From CAWEFA01 sp963851385 (lineage in GTDB: Bacteria; Bacteroidota; Bacteroidia; Bacteroidales; DTGW01): 64,000 nt of DNA. The stretch spans positions 1-64,000 of the forward strand of contig CAWKPE010000012.1 of assembly GCA_963851385.1 (NCBI GenBank), in the 5' to 3' direction. The notes below the pieces were generated by a model. It ran no database searches. It was not told the DNA's origin and saw only the letters and a list, made by a program, of their open reading frames with translations. The stretch's first letter is position 1. Each line of letters opens with the position of its first letter. Positions 9,430 to 20,230 of the stretch are shown here, piece after piece. The translations under genes and the position numbers were made by a program.

Positions 9430-10353
9430 TTATTTAACTTGTTGCATTTGCATTGGAATTTGAATAGGTAAACTTTCAATATATGCAACTCCTAAATGGT
9501 TCTCAACAATTTTTGTAGCAGTGCTATGAGCAAAAGTATGCATAAATGAATGATGAACTGTAAGAATCAAATCTTGTAAATCATTATCCTGTTCCATGTC
9601 GACCACAGACACTCCAATTTCTTTACATTTTTCCTTCGAGATATGACGAGCATGGGATTTATTAGTTTTATGGTCGCATAACTCTTTTAAAATCTTTTTT
9701 GTAAGCGTTTCATCTCCATTGCACATATTACGCTTTAGCCAATCGAACGCAAGTTTTTCTGACCATTCAATGGAATTTTGACATGCTCCCAGAAAAGTTG
9801 GATGATACTTTGAAATTATCACTTGCCATAGAGGTGCTGCTTGAGGATTTGCCTTGATGTCGTCTTTTGCCTTTTGAAATTCATCTAATACGGCTTGACA
9901 TGCTACCCCTCCCATTTGAGGGTCAATAGGTCCTAAATTTGACTGTTTACCCATAATAATTTCCTTGCAAGACAGTGCCATCATTGTCCCTGCGCTCATA
10001 GAAATTTGCGGTATAATGGCACGGACATTATTACCAAACATCTGGTTCCAATAATCAACAATGCTTTCCGTTGCTGCAAGGTCCCCACCCGGAGTGTGAA
10101 GAATTAGGTCAAGCCCTTTGGTTCTATCCAACTTATGAATATTAACCATAAAGGCATTTTTGTCTTTATCATTTACAATTACGTCAATCGCATTTCCACG
10201 CTGTAACCATCCTGAATAATAAGCTATAACATTACGACCAGTCTTTTTATTAATTTCAAGAATGCATTTTCTACGGATAATATCGAGGGCATTTGGAACC
10301 CCTCTTTTAGCCTCAATCTGAATTTCTTCTAAAACTTCTTTCCAATTTGGCAT
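9430..10353 (-). CDS. SDH-type Clp-fold serine protease
   Basis: A member of the serine dehydrogenase proteinase (SDH_sah, Clp/crotonase-fold, S49-related) family. The oxyanion-hole motif LILHTPGGDLAA is at residues 83-94. The nucleophile is Ser120 in ISMSAGTMMA, and an acidic residue is Asp144 in LGPIDPQMGG. A histidine-rich HARHISKEKCKE segment near residue 233 can supply the third member of the Ser-Asp-His set. There is no signal peptide; it may be cytoplasmic or peripherally membrane-bound. At 307 residues it has normal length. It begins 2 bases after the stop of a small upstream gene on the same strand, suggesting co-expression. The substrate is unknown. Confidence 0.85.
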   Translation of the reverse strand: MPNWKEVLEEIQIEAKRGVPNALDIIRRKCILEINKKTGRNVIAYYSGWLQRGNAIDVIVNDKDKNAFMVNIHKLDRTKGLDLILHTPGGDLAATESIVDYWNQMFGNNVRAIIPQISMSAGTMMALSCKEIIMGKQSNLGPIDPQMGGVACQAVLDEFQKAKDDIKANPQAAPLWQVIISKYHPTFLGACQNSIEWSEKLAFDWLKRNMCNGDETLTKKILKELCDHKTNKSHARHISKEKCKEIGVSVVDMEQDNDLQDLILTVHHSFMHTFAHSTATKIVENHLGVAYIESLPIQIPMQMQQVK

Positions 10354-10355
10354 AT

Positions 10356-10559
10356 TTACATTCCAATATAAACCGAAGTATCAGTTGACGTTATGCTGTA
10401 AGGCGTTTCTTGATATAAGGAAAACTTAATAATGAAATCGTTTGGATTTGTCCATTGAGGAGTTTGAGAAAATGGCGCATTCTGCTTATGAAAATCCTTC
10501 ATGATTTTGTTATAATCTTCCTCAAAAGTTTTCCGTTTTTTATCAGCTTTTGATTTCAT
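10356..10559 (-). CDS. Small hypothetical protein, 67 aa
   Basis: A short basic N-terminal helix (MKSKADKKRKTFEEDYNKIM) is followed by a Pro/Asn-containing segment ending in SVYIGM. I use the internal ATG at 10559 because the 17 residues ahead of it look like translated leader. The stop is immediately before the SDH-protease ATG, so the pair is probably one transcript and may be functionally linked. I do not recognise a family. Confidence 0.5.
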   Translation of the reverse strand: MKSKADKKRKTFEEDYNKIMKDFHKQNAPFSQTPQWTNPNDFIIKFSLYQETPYSITSTDTSVYIGM

Positions 10560-11041
10560 AAGATTTCTGCTAAAAATAGGCCGTAAATATAAGAATAAAT
10601 TTACAAACAAATTTTAACAATAAAAAATCAATTTCTCAATAAATTACCACTGGTTTTACGTCGTTCTCTATCATTGCCACCAAAACAGTTTATATATTCA
10701 ACTTACCTGTTCTTATACTTCCATTTTTAGAGAGATAAGTATAGTTTTTACATGAAAAAGTTGAATTATTCTTTTTTGTCTAATCACATTTGCTTTCAGT
10801 TTTATAAATTTAAATCATCATCGAATATTTGAATTATTTTTATTACGAAATAAACTCCAGGAGCTAGCTTATTGAAAGACAAGGTTATTTATAATAAAAA
10901 GAGATTTCCACACCTGTATGTTCGTAACATGAGAATGACATTTTTAATATACCCCGTTTGTAATTTAATTCGAATCTTCTATTCTATACGAGAATTCTTG
11001 AGAATTCTTATCTTTATAAAAGGTTTGTGTTACCAGATCTT
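10560..11041. other. Intergenic region without recognised gene
   Basis: About 480 bases, very AT-rich, between divergent genes. A 60-codon plus-strand reading at 10872-11054 has no recognisable content and I do not call it. Two copies of the palindrome AGAATTCT lie back to back near 10990-11010, close to the presumed promoter region of the WG-repeat gene. I see no convincing promoter pair. Confidence 0.4.
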
Positions 11042-12911
11042 ATGCATCGATTAAAAAAACATATCTATCTACTATTAAGTATTGTCCTTTTCCCACATTT
11101 TCAAATGGCTTTTTCACAAAACAAAAATTTTATAATCCGTTACCCTCCCTCTGAAGGATTTACTTTAGTCAAAACCCTTCAAAATTTTATGCTATGCGAT
11201 ACTTCCGGACTACTTAAAAAACCTGATGAACTAGTTTTTGACGGAAGCATACTGTTCGATTATGGCCAGTGGAATTCGACCGGACTGCCTTCAATTTTTC
11301 GTGTATGGGATTTTATATTTATTGGTAAAAATGGTAATAGAATTTCTTCCGGACAATTTAATGAATTCACAAATGCTTATCCGTTTCGAAATGGATTTGC
11401 AATTGTTCAACGAGGCAATCACTATAATTTTATTAACCATAACGGGAAATTAATAGGACCCGTTTGGTTTGATTATGTGGAAAATTTTTCACAGGGTTTG
11501 GCTCTAGTGGGCAAAGGCCCATGGAATAAAGGAAATTTTGCAGGTAAAGTCGGTTTTATTGATTCAACCCAAAAAATCATCATTCCTATAATTTTTGAAT
11601 CCGCAGAGAGTTTTGCTGATAATGTTGCACGTGTTTGGTTACATGGTAAGGTTTTTCAAATTGATCGTTCCGGCAAAGCATCAATGAAATTCAAAAACAG
11701 CAGTATGATAGAACTTGGATTGAATAAACTGAAAAGCCAGGTTGGCAAACCATTAATAAGACCGGAAGAAAATGAATTGGCTAAGTATTCTTTCATTTCA
11801 GGAATAGACACATTTACAGTTCCAAGACCATCGGATAGCGGATGGGATTACCTGACAAAAAATAAAGAAGCAATATTGCATGCAAATTTTGATTATGCTT
11901 TGAAATTTTCGGAAGGAATGGCACTGGTGCGAAAAGATGAAAAATGGAATTATATAAATGAAAAAGGTAAACTATTACTTTCTGAATGGCTTGAAGATGC
12001 CGATAATTTTAAGCAAGGTCTGGCCAAGGTTAAGAAGGATGGGAAAGCAGGATATATCAATTATAAAGGCCAATATTTTATACCATTAATGTATCCTGTG
12101 AAAAATTTTTCAGGTGGAAAAGCATGTATCGAAAAGTTAGGCAGCCGGGACAGAGAAGTAACTTATATTGATAAAAGCGGGAAACAGATTATTACCTGGA
12201 TGGCAGGTGCTACTGAGTTTTTCAATGGACATGCTGAAATAGAACGGGAAGATGGTTTATATGCAACTATTGATAGAATGGGAAACATTATTGAAACCTG
12301 GCATTATAAAGTGCTTTTTTCAGGTGATTTAGTCGATGTACTCGAATGTAACGATAAATATAATTTGCGAGAAAAAAATGGCAATATAACTTACGCGTGG
12401 ATGCCAGATGTGTCTTTATTTTCAGAGGGTTTTCTCGCGATTAAGAAAAATGGTAAGTGGGGGTTCATTGATAAATATGGCAAACCATTAATCAAACCGG
12501 AATATGATGAATGCTGGAATTTTAAGGACCGGTTAGCTTTAGTAAAAAAGAATAACCAATTCAGCTGGATTGACAATAACGGGAGAAATATTGCAAATGA
12601 TTGGTTCGACGGGGTGGGTGACTTTTCAGATGATTCTTGCAGCCGTTATGAAAAAAGGCCGGTGGGGATATTTGAATGCAAGTGGTAAAGTAACAGTAAA
12701 ACTTCAGTACCAGGCTGCTGCAAATTTTTCTGAAGGTTTTGCTTTGGTTAAAAAAGGCGGAAAATTTGGATACATTTCAAAAAACGGGAAAAAATTAACA
12801 AATTTTGAATATACTGCAGGAGGAAATTTTTCAAATGGCATTGCAATTGTCAAGAAAAATAAAATCTCAGGTTACATTGATAAGCACGGATTGTTTTATA
12901 TTAAAAAATAA
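11042..12911 (+). CDS. Secreted WG-repeat protein
   Basis: Starts with a signal peptide (HIYLLLSIVLFPHFQMAFSQ), which is why I prefer ATG 11042 over the GTG 15 bases earlier. The body is a string of WG repeats (beta-rich units of about 40-50 residues), such as KVGFIDSTQKIIIPIIFE, KWNYINEKGKLLLSEWLED, KAGYINYKGQYFIPLMYP, KWGFIDKYGKPLIKPEYDE and KFGYISKNGKKLTNFEYT. I count roughly ten units. One extra T near 12634 breaks the frame; correction joins VGDFSDD to LAAVMKKGRWGYLNASGKV, giving about 622 residues. WG-repeat proteins are usually envelope proteins of unknown ligand. No sorting domain is visible. Confidence 0.85.
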
Positions 12912-12924
12912 GGAATCAAAAATT

Positions 12925-13671
12925 TTATTGTGCAACAAAAAGATACGTAATAGTTCCTTTTTGCTTAGCAGGAGCTTTAACAAGATCTGTATTGAATTTT
13001 GAACGAATAGCTGCATCATAAGCTGCATCAAAAAGGCATTCATTTTCATCGCTTTTTTGTTTATCAACAGAAGCATCTTCCACTTCACCGGCCTGGTTGA
13101 CCGTTATATTAACAACCACCTGACCGTTTCCCTCGCATTTATAAACAGGAACATAAAGATTAACCTGGCTTCGATTTGTCAAATCAAAATATATATTTGT
13201 CGGACCTTTATAAACAACAAGTTTGCCCTGAATTTTTTCTTTTTTCTTTGTTTCAGTGACTACGCCATCATTGGTTGTAGAACGAATAGTTTTATCTTCT
13301 TTGTCAAGATTTTCCTGTATACCTGCCAGTTGCTTTCGAGCGGCATCCAACTCTTCCTGCGTTTGCTGCAAATCCTTCTCCGTAACTTCCGGTCCTTTGC
13401 CGGCAACATTCACTCCTATATTCGTTCTGTGCTGTGCTGCAATAAATGCATCGGCCATTTTTTCTATCATTGCTTTCTTGGCTTCTTCCAACTCTTTTTC
13501 TGTCTTCTCTTCTTTTATGGTTTCCGGTGTTTCAATTTTTATTTGTACTGTCTGGCTATAAAGAGCAGTTAATTTTGCATAAAAAAATATTATCCCTGCT
13601 ATAAGGTGAATTAGAATTGTTCCAAGAAATCCATTAAGAAATTTGTAATCCATTAAATTGATTTTTGTCAA
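12925..13671 (-). CDS. TonB-like energy transducer protein
   Basis: Layout resembles TonB family proteins: one N-terminal membrane helix (FLGTILIHLIAGIIFFYA), then a Glu/Lys-rich coiled-coil spacer (KEEKTEKELEEAKKAMIEKM, about residues 50-140), then a compact C-terminal domain with QVVVNITVNQAGEVEDASVD and AAYDAAIRSKFN (about residues 170-248). The C-terminal domain matches the TonB_C type seen in Bacteroidetes energy transducers, though the motif YP is replaced. ATG 13671 or the ATG 18 bases downstream could be used. It ends 13 bases from the convergent WG-repeat gene. No ExbB/ExbD or receptor is nearby. Confidence 0.65.
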   Translation of the reverse strand: MTKINLMDYKFLNGFLGTILIHLIAGIIFFYAKLTALYSQTVQIKIETPETIKEEKTEKELEEAKKAMIEKMADAFIAAQHRTNIGVNVAGKGPEVTEKDLQQTQEELDAARKQLAGIQENLDKEDKTIRSTTNDGVVTETKKKEKIQGKLVVYKGPTNIYFDLTNRSQVNLYVPVYKCEGNGQVVVNITVNQAGEVEDASVDKQKSDENECLFDAAYDAAIRSKFNTDLVKAPAKQKGTITYLFVAQ

Positions 13672-13695
13672 AAGTACAAAAAATAACAGAAGGTC

Positions 13696-16578
13696 TTAAA
13701 ATGAATTCAGGTTGATTCTCCAAATAAATTCACTTACCCATTGATTAAATTTTGGCCTGTATGCAAGCCTGACTCCCATGTTGATCAAAACAGGAATATA
13801 AAAAAGATTATAATCACCAGTCAATTCAAGACCTGTTGATGTAAAGTCATTTATTCCGGAAGAATTATTATTAAAATTAAATAGTTTGCCATTTGCATTC
13901 TCGACATACAAATCTCCGCTTATTCTTTTTAAAAATATAATTTTTAATATTTGTATGTCAGGATATATAAGTGGAAATGCATAGTCAATAGCAACCGATG
14001 TTAATCTGGAATATTTGTTGGTATCAAGATTCCAGACATTATAAAAACCTCTAGGCGGAGGTAATGAACTTGAAATTCTTAATTGCCTGACTTCCTGTTT
14101 CTCATATGCAAATGATAATTTCAGTCCATTATGCCTGAATATTCCAGGAAAATAAAAATCTGAATTCACATACCAATATTTCCCCGTCACATCAGACTGG
14201 CTTTTCGGAGGATACGAAAAATAAATTAAAATTGATTCACCAAATTTTGAAAATAAGTCTTTTTGCGAAGTTTGGTAAAATCGGTTAACATTCAGCGAAT
14301 ACGCAAAACGATACAAATTTGATTTCATTTGTCCTGTTACAGTATCAACATATAAATATTTTTCATATTGAAATTCAGCTTCGGGTATTATAGTTTGTGC
14401 ATAATTTCCCCTGCTTAAGTCAATAGGCAAATATCCACCGGCTGAAAAATTTAAACCATTAATAGTAGTTGCATTTCCGTTATATCCTATATAAGTGACC
14501 TTATTAATATCAGAAGCAGTAACTTCAAAAACCGGGAATACTGCTTCATAAGAAATAACAAAATTTGAATAAATTTTGTTATTGTAAAATCCTTGTCCAC
14601 CATAAGCTATTAAAGAACCTTGAAGGTTTTGAGAAAGCAACATATAACCTGGCATTACCGTTCCATAAGTATTGCTGAGAATTTTCGTATCTGTGTAAAG
14701 TGGCATCCAGCTATGAATATAAATTAAGTTCGCGAATTTTGAATAGGGTTTTGAAATATATTTTTTATTTTGAATTTTGTCAGGATCATATTTTTCTGGT
14801 TCCTGTGCTGATATCTTATCAGCAAGTTTCAGTGAAATATTCTTTACATTCTCCAATGGTATCCATGTTAATGTATCAATTTTTAAAGAAGCAAGATCAA
14901 ATCCATGCGAAGTATAATTAGAAAAAATTATGCTCTGTCTATTCGTACTAAAAACAGGATCAAAAGCACCATATCGTACTGAAGAAACCTGGAAAATTTT
15001 ATGCCCATTTCTACTTACAGCATATAAATTTTCAATACCAGATAATCCGCTCCGGTACAAAATATAGTTTCCAAAAAACCGGGGTTGTGATTTATTGATG
15101 GATGATGGCGACAAAATAGTTTGCCATGATCCGGACTTAGTATCAAGAATTAAAATGCCTTTTCCACTGTCATTAACAGCCGTCATTGCAAGATACCTGG
15201 ATGAATCGTCCCATGAAGGTAATTGAATAGAACAATTGCCGGGTGATCTAAATTTATTAAATTTTTTCCCGTTATCCGCTGATAAAAGAACAATTGAATT
15301 TTCACCTCTGACATTAGTTTCAACCGTTGCAATTGTCCGGGCATTTGGAGAAATTACAGGAGCATAATATTTTGATTTTTTAGTAAGATACTTTGATTTA
15401 CCCGTTTCAATATCAAGTCGCCTGATAACTGAAAATGATCTGTTTTCCCACCGGACATCATTAATAATCTCAGCCCAAACCATATATTTACCGCCAATAC
15501 TCAAATTATCGGATGATATAAGGCCAGATATAAATATTACATTTTCTTTTCCGTTTCTAATATTTATTTTGACAAATTTTGTCACATCATCAATTCCCGA
15601 TTTTTCAGCAATTATTGTAGTATCATTGTAATAACATGGATTTCGGTATGAAGTATATACGTCATTAGTTCTTTTATTTATAATAACAACATCTGAATAT
15701 TGAATTTCTTTGCTTTTGCAAATCCATGCACTATCCAATTCATAAAAAGTTTTTTCATATAACTTTGTTCTGGATAATCCTGTTGATTTCTTTAATGAAA
15801 AATAAAATGGGAAAAGTGAAAACGAGTATTTGCCATCATAATCCAGGACATTTTCCCACAATTTAGTACCATATTTAGCTCTGTTATATGCAACCATTAA
15901 ATAACCCAGTTGATAAATATCGGGAATATGATCGCGAAATGAACCCATCACCTCTTTTTTGAACAGAAACGGTTTGTGTGTTTCCATTAAAAAAGTTCTT
16001 GTTTCCATTTCAAAAGACGGTTCCCTGCCTCTGCCCGTATTGCAGAGTGCAGTTTCAGTAGTTACGGCATCACCTTCCAAAAACCAATCATGCATAAAAA
16101 GTATTGCCAACCCCTGAGCCTGTTGTCCAAATAAAATATTTGCAAATGATGTAAATCCTCTACGCGTTCTGCTTATCTGGGCAACATGTCTCCATTCGTG
16201 TAATCCAAGTTGATCAAACCAATTCTGGGCATAAATATCCTGGGGAGAAACCGGATATATTTCCATCCTTTTAGGTGCCCATACCACCAGTCCATTTGAC
16301 AGTGCAGAATGATTGTGTACAAGTATGGAAATTTTTTCGGGTTTTTGCGATAATGATTTGCCTGATAAAGTATCGCAATATTCAAATATTGCAGCTAAAT
16401 GTTGTGCCTGATTTTCATAAACACTATCATAAACCAGTTTGAAATATTTAGTATTTATTTGACGCCATTTAATGGACGACGGGTCTTGTCCGGTTTCGAA
16501 ATATTGAGAATAAAGAGAAGATGCAAAACAAATAAGGATTGTTGAAAAAGCCATCCTTATTATCATTTTTAAACTCAT
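13696..16578 (-). CDS. Surface TolB-propeller protein with HEWRH motif
   Basis: A 960-residue exported protein with signal peptide (IIRMAFSTILICFASSLYSQ). The N-terminal domain carries LHEWRHVAQ (His127, Glu128, His131) and a downstream WFLEGDAVTT (Glu168), the spacing of a gluzincin-type zinc peptidase. The middle (about residues 300-600) has TolB/DPP-IV-like propeller blades, e.g. YMVWAEIINDVRWENRSFSV and SRYLAMTAVNDSGKGILILD. The last ~350 residues alternate aromatic and polar residues like an outer-membrane barrel and end in WVSEFIWRINLNSF with a terminal Phe. Such proteins in Bacteroidetes are usually named TolB-like; peptidase activity is inferred only from the motif. It lies 24 bases after the TonB-like gene's 5' end on the same strand. 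Confidence 0.72.
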   Translation of the reverse strand: MSLKMIIRMAFSTILICFASSLYSQYFETGQDPSSIKWRQINTKYFKLVYDSVYENQAQHLAAIFEYCDTLSGKSLSQKPEKISILVHNHSALSNGLVVWAPKRMEIYPVSPQDIYAQNWFDQLGLHEWRHVAQISRTRRGFTSFANILFGQQAQGLAILFMHDWFLEGDAVTTETALCNTGRGREPSFEMETRTFLMETHKPFLFKKEVMGSFRDHIPDIYQLGYLMVAYNRAKYGTKLWENVLDYDGKYSFSLFPFYFSLKKSTGLSRTKLYEKTFYELDSAWICKSKEIQYSDVVIINKRTNDVYTSYRNPCYYNDTTIIAEKSGIDDVTKFVKINIRNGKENVIFISGLISSDNLSIGGKYMVWAEIINDVRWENRSFSVIRRLDIETGKSKYLTKKSKYYAPVISPNARTIATVETNVRGENSIVLLSADNGKKFNKFRSPGNCSIQLPSWDDSSRYLAMTAVNDSGKGILILDTKSGSWQTILSPSSINKSQPRFFGNYILYRSGLSGIENLYAVSRNGHKIFQVSSVRYGAFDPVFSTNRQSIIFSNYTSHGFDLASLKIDTLTWIPLENVKNISLKLADKISAQEPEKYDPDKIQNKKYISKPYSKFANLIYIHSWMPLYTDTKILSNTYGTVMPGYMLLSQNLQGSLIAYGGQGFYNNKIYSNFVISYEAVFPVFEVTASDINKVTYIGYNGNATTINGLNFSAGGYLPIDLSRGNYAQTIIPEAEFQYEKYLYVDTVTGQMKSNLYRFAYSLNVNRFYQTSQKDLFSKFGESILIYFSYPPKSQSDVTGKYWYVNSDFYFPGIFRHNGLKLSFAYEKQEVRQLRISSSLPPPRGFYNVWNLDTNKYSRLTSVAIDYAFPLIYPDIQILKIIFLKRISGDLYVENANGKLFNFNNNSSGINDFTSTGLELTGDYNLFYIPVLINMGVRLAYRPKFNQWVSEFIWRINLNSF

Positions 16579-16740
16579 AATTTAACTGTTGACATTGCAA
16601 AAAAAATATCTTTCAATAATTAAGCACCAAAACTCAAATTGACAAATTCCAAATAATTTTCAATTCTCAAAATCTCTTAATCTTTCTGTAAATACTCAGC
16701 AAAATTTAGAGACTAAGCTTCAAACCGCATAAAATAATTT

Positions 16741-16839
16741 TTCACGCAAAGTTTCGCAAAGAAAAAATGCAAAGACTGCAAAGTCCCTAATGCAAGAATT
16801 TTGCGGTTTTTGTGAAAATCTTAGCGGTCTTAGCGTGAA
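16741..16839. repeat. 99-bp imperfect inverted-repeat element, TTCACGCAAAG type
   Basis: The element starts TTCACGCAAAG and ends CTTAGCGTGAA, so its termini are inverted with 10 of 11 matches. Internally it carries several CGCAAAG or TGCAAAG heptamers on the left and GCGGT units on the right. It occupies the middle of the 361-base gap between two minus-strand genes. It looks like a member of a dispersed non-coding repeat family; a degenerate relative is at 20110-20199. I see nothing else in the gap. Confidence 0.6.
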
Positions 16840-16939
16840 GTATTTTAATACATTTATGTTCATTATTTTATTAAGATTAAAATTACCTAAATCGAAACGT
16901 TTTTGAAATTTGAGATTTGTAATTTCTTAAAAGCTTTAT

Positions 16940-19900
16940 TTACTTACTTAAACTATCAGTTCCATAAAGCACATTAAATTCACTAATATTATAAGCTATT
17001 TCTTTTTGCAATGGTAATTTGTATTTTGCAGCAACTTCCTGTATTTGGTTTAAGGCTCCCATATTATAATTGATTTCATAGTCTGCCAGACTTTGAAAAT
17101 GGGGGTTTAATGTGAGATAATAATTTAATTCTTCAGTACAGGTTTTAAAATAGTTATTCAAAACTTTTATCCCTTTTATTGAATCACCTGCGGCCAAATA
17201 AGCATCAGCAATTCCAACGGTAAACATATCATCTGGCAATGCTCTGGGAGGCATTAAAAATTGGCATCTGTCTAATACAGCAATTGCTGAATCTTTTTTA
17301 TTTTCATTGATTAAAGCTTGAGCTAACCTGGTAAAACTGTGACGAAATCTCAAGACAGAAAGAGTCCATTTGTGAAAATAGTCTAAATACACATCATGTT
17401 CATTCATCCGTCCATAAATAAACTTATTCATTAAGTTATTGTACATCATATCAGTTCTTATCCTTCCGCAATCGAGCATACTTGAAAAATTAGTTTTAAT
17501 AGGCACAAGGCGAAAAGCGAATCCTTCAAGTTGCAAATATTGATCAAGACCTACAGTACCTTCATTATGACAGGAGACAAAGTATATCGGTCGTTTCCAA
17601 TTATTATATGCAATGATATCCAATATACCTAATTGTTCTTTTTCTATGCTGTTGCCTTTAATTGTAAACCTGATTTCATTTACAACTTTATTTTCATCTT
17701 TCCGGTCAACAGTACCATTATTCAATACGACCGATTTATCAACCGGAATAATAAAATTGCGCCCGGGTAAAAAATCAATATTATTATACTCTCCTATAGT
17801 TTTGGTATTTGGATTATCACTTGCAACAAAATCTATAGCCTGCTTTAAATCTATATATTCTTTAATTTGATCAACAACATAAACTCTGCTACGTTTGTCT
17901 CCAACATATTGTTTTTTTTCTAATGATATTGGCAGAGGGTCCGATTCATAAGCTTTCTTTTTCATTTGGTCGAAATACCAGTCCATACTAAAAAGCATAA
18001 CATTGACAACACGAACATCAGTTCTTATACCCTCAACTTCCTGAAGGTACCATAGTGGAAATGTATCGTTATCTCCAAATGTGAACAAAATGGCATTTGG
18101 TGCACAAGAATTAAGGTAATCATAAGCATAAGCTTTAGTAGTGTACCTCCCTGAACGATCGTGATCTCTCCAGTTTTCTTTAGCCATAATTACAGGAACC
18201 AGTAATATACAAGCTGCAGTAATTAAAATATCTCGTAAATAGGAAACCTCCTTCTTCTTAAAAAGACTTTGAAGAAACAAAACGCCAAAACCAATCCAAA
18301 TTGCAAATACATAAAATGAACCGGCATATGCGTAATCACGTTCACGCGGTTGCATGGGTGTTTGATTAAGGTACACAACTATTGCCAAACCTGTCATTAC
18401 AAAAAACAGAACAGTAATTAAGAAATATCGTTTGCTTCTGTCAACTAAGAAAAGTAAACCAAGAATTCCAAGTAAAAACGGGAACCCAAAATACACATTT
18501 CTTGATGGTACATTTTTCAGGCTTGAAGGTAAATTTGCCTGATCGCCAATCAATATTGAGTCAATAAAATTGATCCCGGTAATCCAATTACCTTTTGCAA
18601 TTCCTCCAGTACTTTGAATGTCATTTTGGCGTCCTACAAAATTCCATAAAAAATATCGCATGTACATGTGTCCAATTTGATATTTAATAAAAAACCTTAA
18701 ATTTTCACCAAATGTTGGTATGTAGATTGTTTTCATCTTCCCGTTATCTTCAAAATCGACAGGTCTTTCCAATTATATTTCCCCAATTTTTATATGTTTC
18801 GATATGATTTGGATCCCTGCTGTACATGCGAGGAAATATGGTACACATCGAAGAATCAAATTTAACTTTAGTTTCGTGGGCAACAACTTCATATTTTTTA
18901 CCAATTGGCAGATATACATTCTTGTCGTCAACATAATCCTTTACCGGAGTGTTATAATATTGTCCCCAAAACAAAGGCCTGTCACCATATTGTTCACGAT
19001 TTATATATGACAATAGTGAAAAAACATTATCAGGCTTATTTTCATTAATAGGAGTACCGGCACTAGCCCTTATTACAACAAGGGCAAATGAAGAATAACC
19101 CAATATCAACATGAGTACACTCAAACATATTGTATTTAGTACTGTTTTACGTCTACAAAACGAATAATATATTCCAAAAATAAGTAAACCAAGAATTAGC
19201 AGAATGAATAACAAAATTCCTGTATTAAATGGCAGTTTAAGTGAATTAACAAAAAATAATTCAACCCACGAAGCAACTTTTACTATTCCCTGGATAATTC
19301 CGTACATTATAATTCCAAGTATGACGATTGATAGAAATAGTGCAATTGAAGTTCCTTTTAAATTAGGTTTGAATTTTTTAAAATAATATACCATGACAAT
19401 AGCAGGAATAGCCAATAAATTGAGCAAATGGACTCCTATAGACAAACCCATCAGGTAAGCAATAAGTATTATCCATCGATTAGAATATTTTTCATCTGCA
19501 ACATCTTCCCATTTCAAAATAGCCCAAAATACCAATGCAGTAAATAGAGAAGAAGTAGCATAAACTTCGCCTTCAACTGCAGAAAACCAGAATGTGTCTG
19601 AAAAAGTATATGCAAGTGATCCAACAATTCCGCAGCCGATAATGATAGCAATATTTGATTTAGTAAAATTTTCCCCTTTAATAATAATTTTCCTGGCCAG
19701 GTGAGTAATGGTCCAGAATAATAAAAGAATTGTAAATGCACTAGCCAAAGCAGACATATAATTTACTGTCCTTGCGACCATAGCAAGATTTGACCCAGCA
19801 AATAAAGTAAAGAAACGAGCCAGAATAGCAAACATTGGATCTCCGGGAGGATGACCGACTTCTAATTTAAACGAAGTGGCAATAAACTCGCTGCAATCCC

Positions 19901-20000
19901 AAAGACTAGCTGTAGCTTCAGCAGTTGAAATATATGTAATAGCAGCTATTATAAATACTATCCAACCGAAGATGCTGTTGTACGATTTGAATTGTTTCAC
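16940..20000 (-). CDS. DUF2723 membrane glycosyltransferase
   Basis: A large DUF2723 family protein (TMEM260-related, GT-C fold), a family now linked to protein O-mannosylation. The N-terminal half has about ten membrane helices; the first lumenal loop carries EATASLWDCSEFIATSFKLEVGHPPGDP, where Asp and Glu resemble GT-C acidic catalytic residues. The soluble C-terminal third has FTFGDNDTFPLWYLQEVEG and ends in a TPR-like region (ALINENKKDSAIAVLDRCQF). One excess base in an A run near 18767 (minus strand GGAAAGA) splits the frame; removing it joins YKNWGNIIG to RPVDFEDNGK and gives about 1019 residues, normal for the family. Flanked on both sides by the TTCAC-type repeats. Confidence 0.88.
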
Positions 20001-20109
20001 TGTAAACTTTTTTAATTAAACCTGCAAAATAAACTTCATACGAATTTAATATATTTTATGGAACATCTTAAATCATAGATTAAGCAATAGGAAGTTAAAG
20101 AAAATATAG

Positions 20110-20199
20110 TTTCACTTAAAGTATCGCGAAGCAAAAAACAAAGGCCCGCCAAGAATTTCGCATTGCTTTGCAAAATATTTAACGGACCTTCTTGTGAAA
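20110..20199. repeat. Degenerate TTTCAC...GTGAAA repeat element
   Basis: About 90 bases bounded by TTTCAC and GTGAAA, with internal ATCGCGAAGCAAAAAACAAAG and GGCCCGCCAAG-like pieces. It appears to be a decayed relative of the element at 16741-16839. It sits in the 230-base gap ahead of the DUF2723 gene, which otherwise shows nothing. Confidence 0.4.
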
Positions 20200-20230
20200 G
20201 AATCTATTTATAGATATCTAGAGGAATTTT

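Noticed and set aside
10872..11054. 60-residue hypothetical protein
   Set aside because: No ATG at the frame start, no motif, and it runs into the WG-repeat gene; AT-rich spacer explains it.
13057..13572. Plus-strand Cys/Phe-rich reading frames over the TonB-like gene
   Set aside because: They are the antisense of a Lys/Glu-rich coiled coil, which always yields Phe/Leu-rich shadows.
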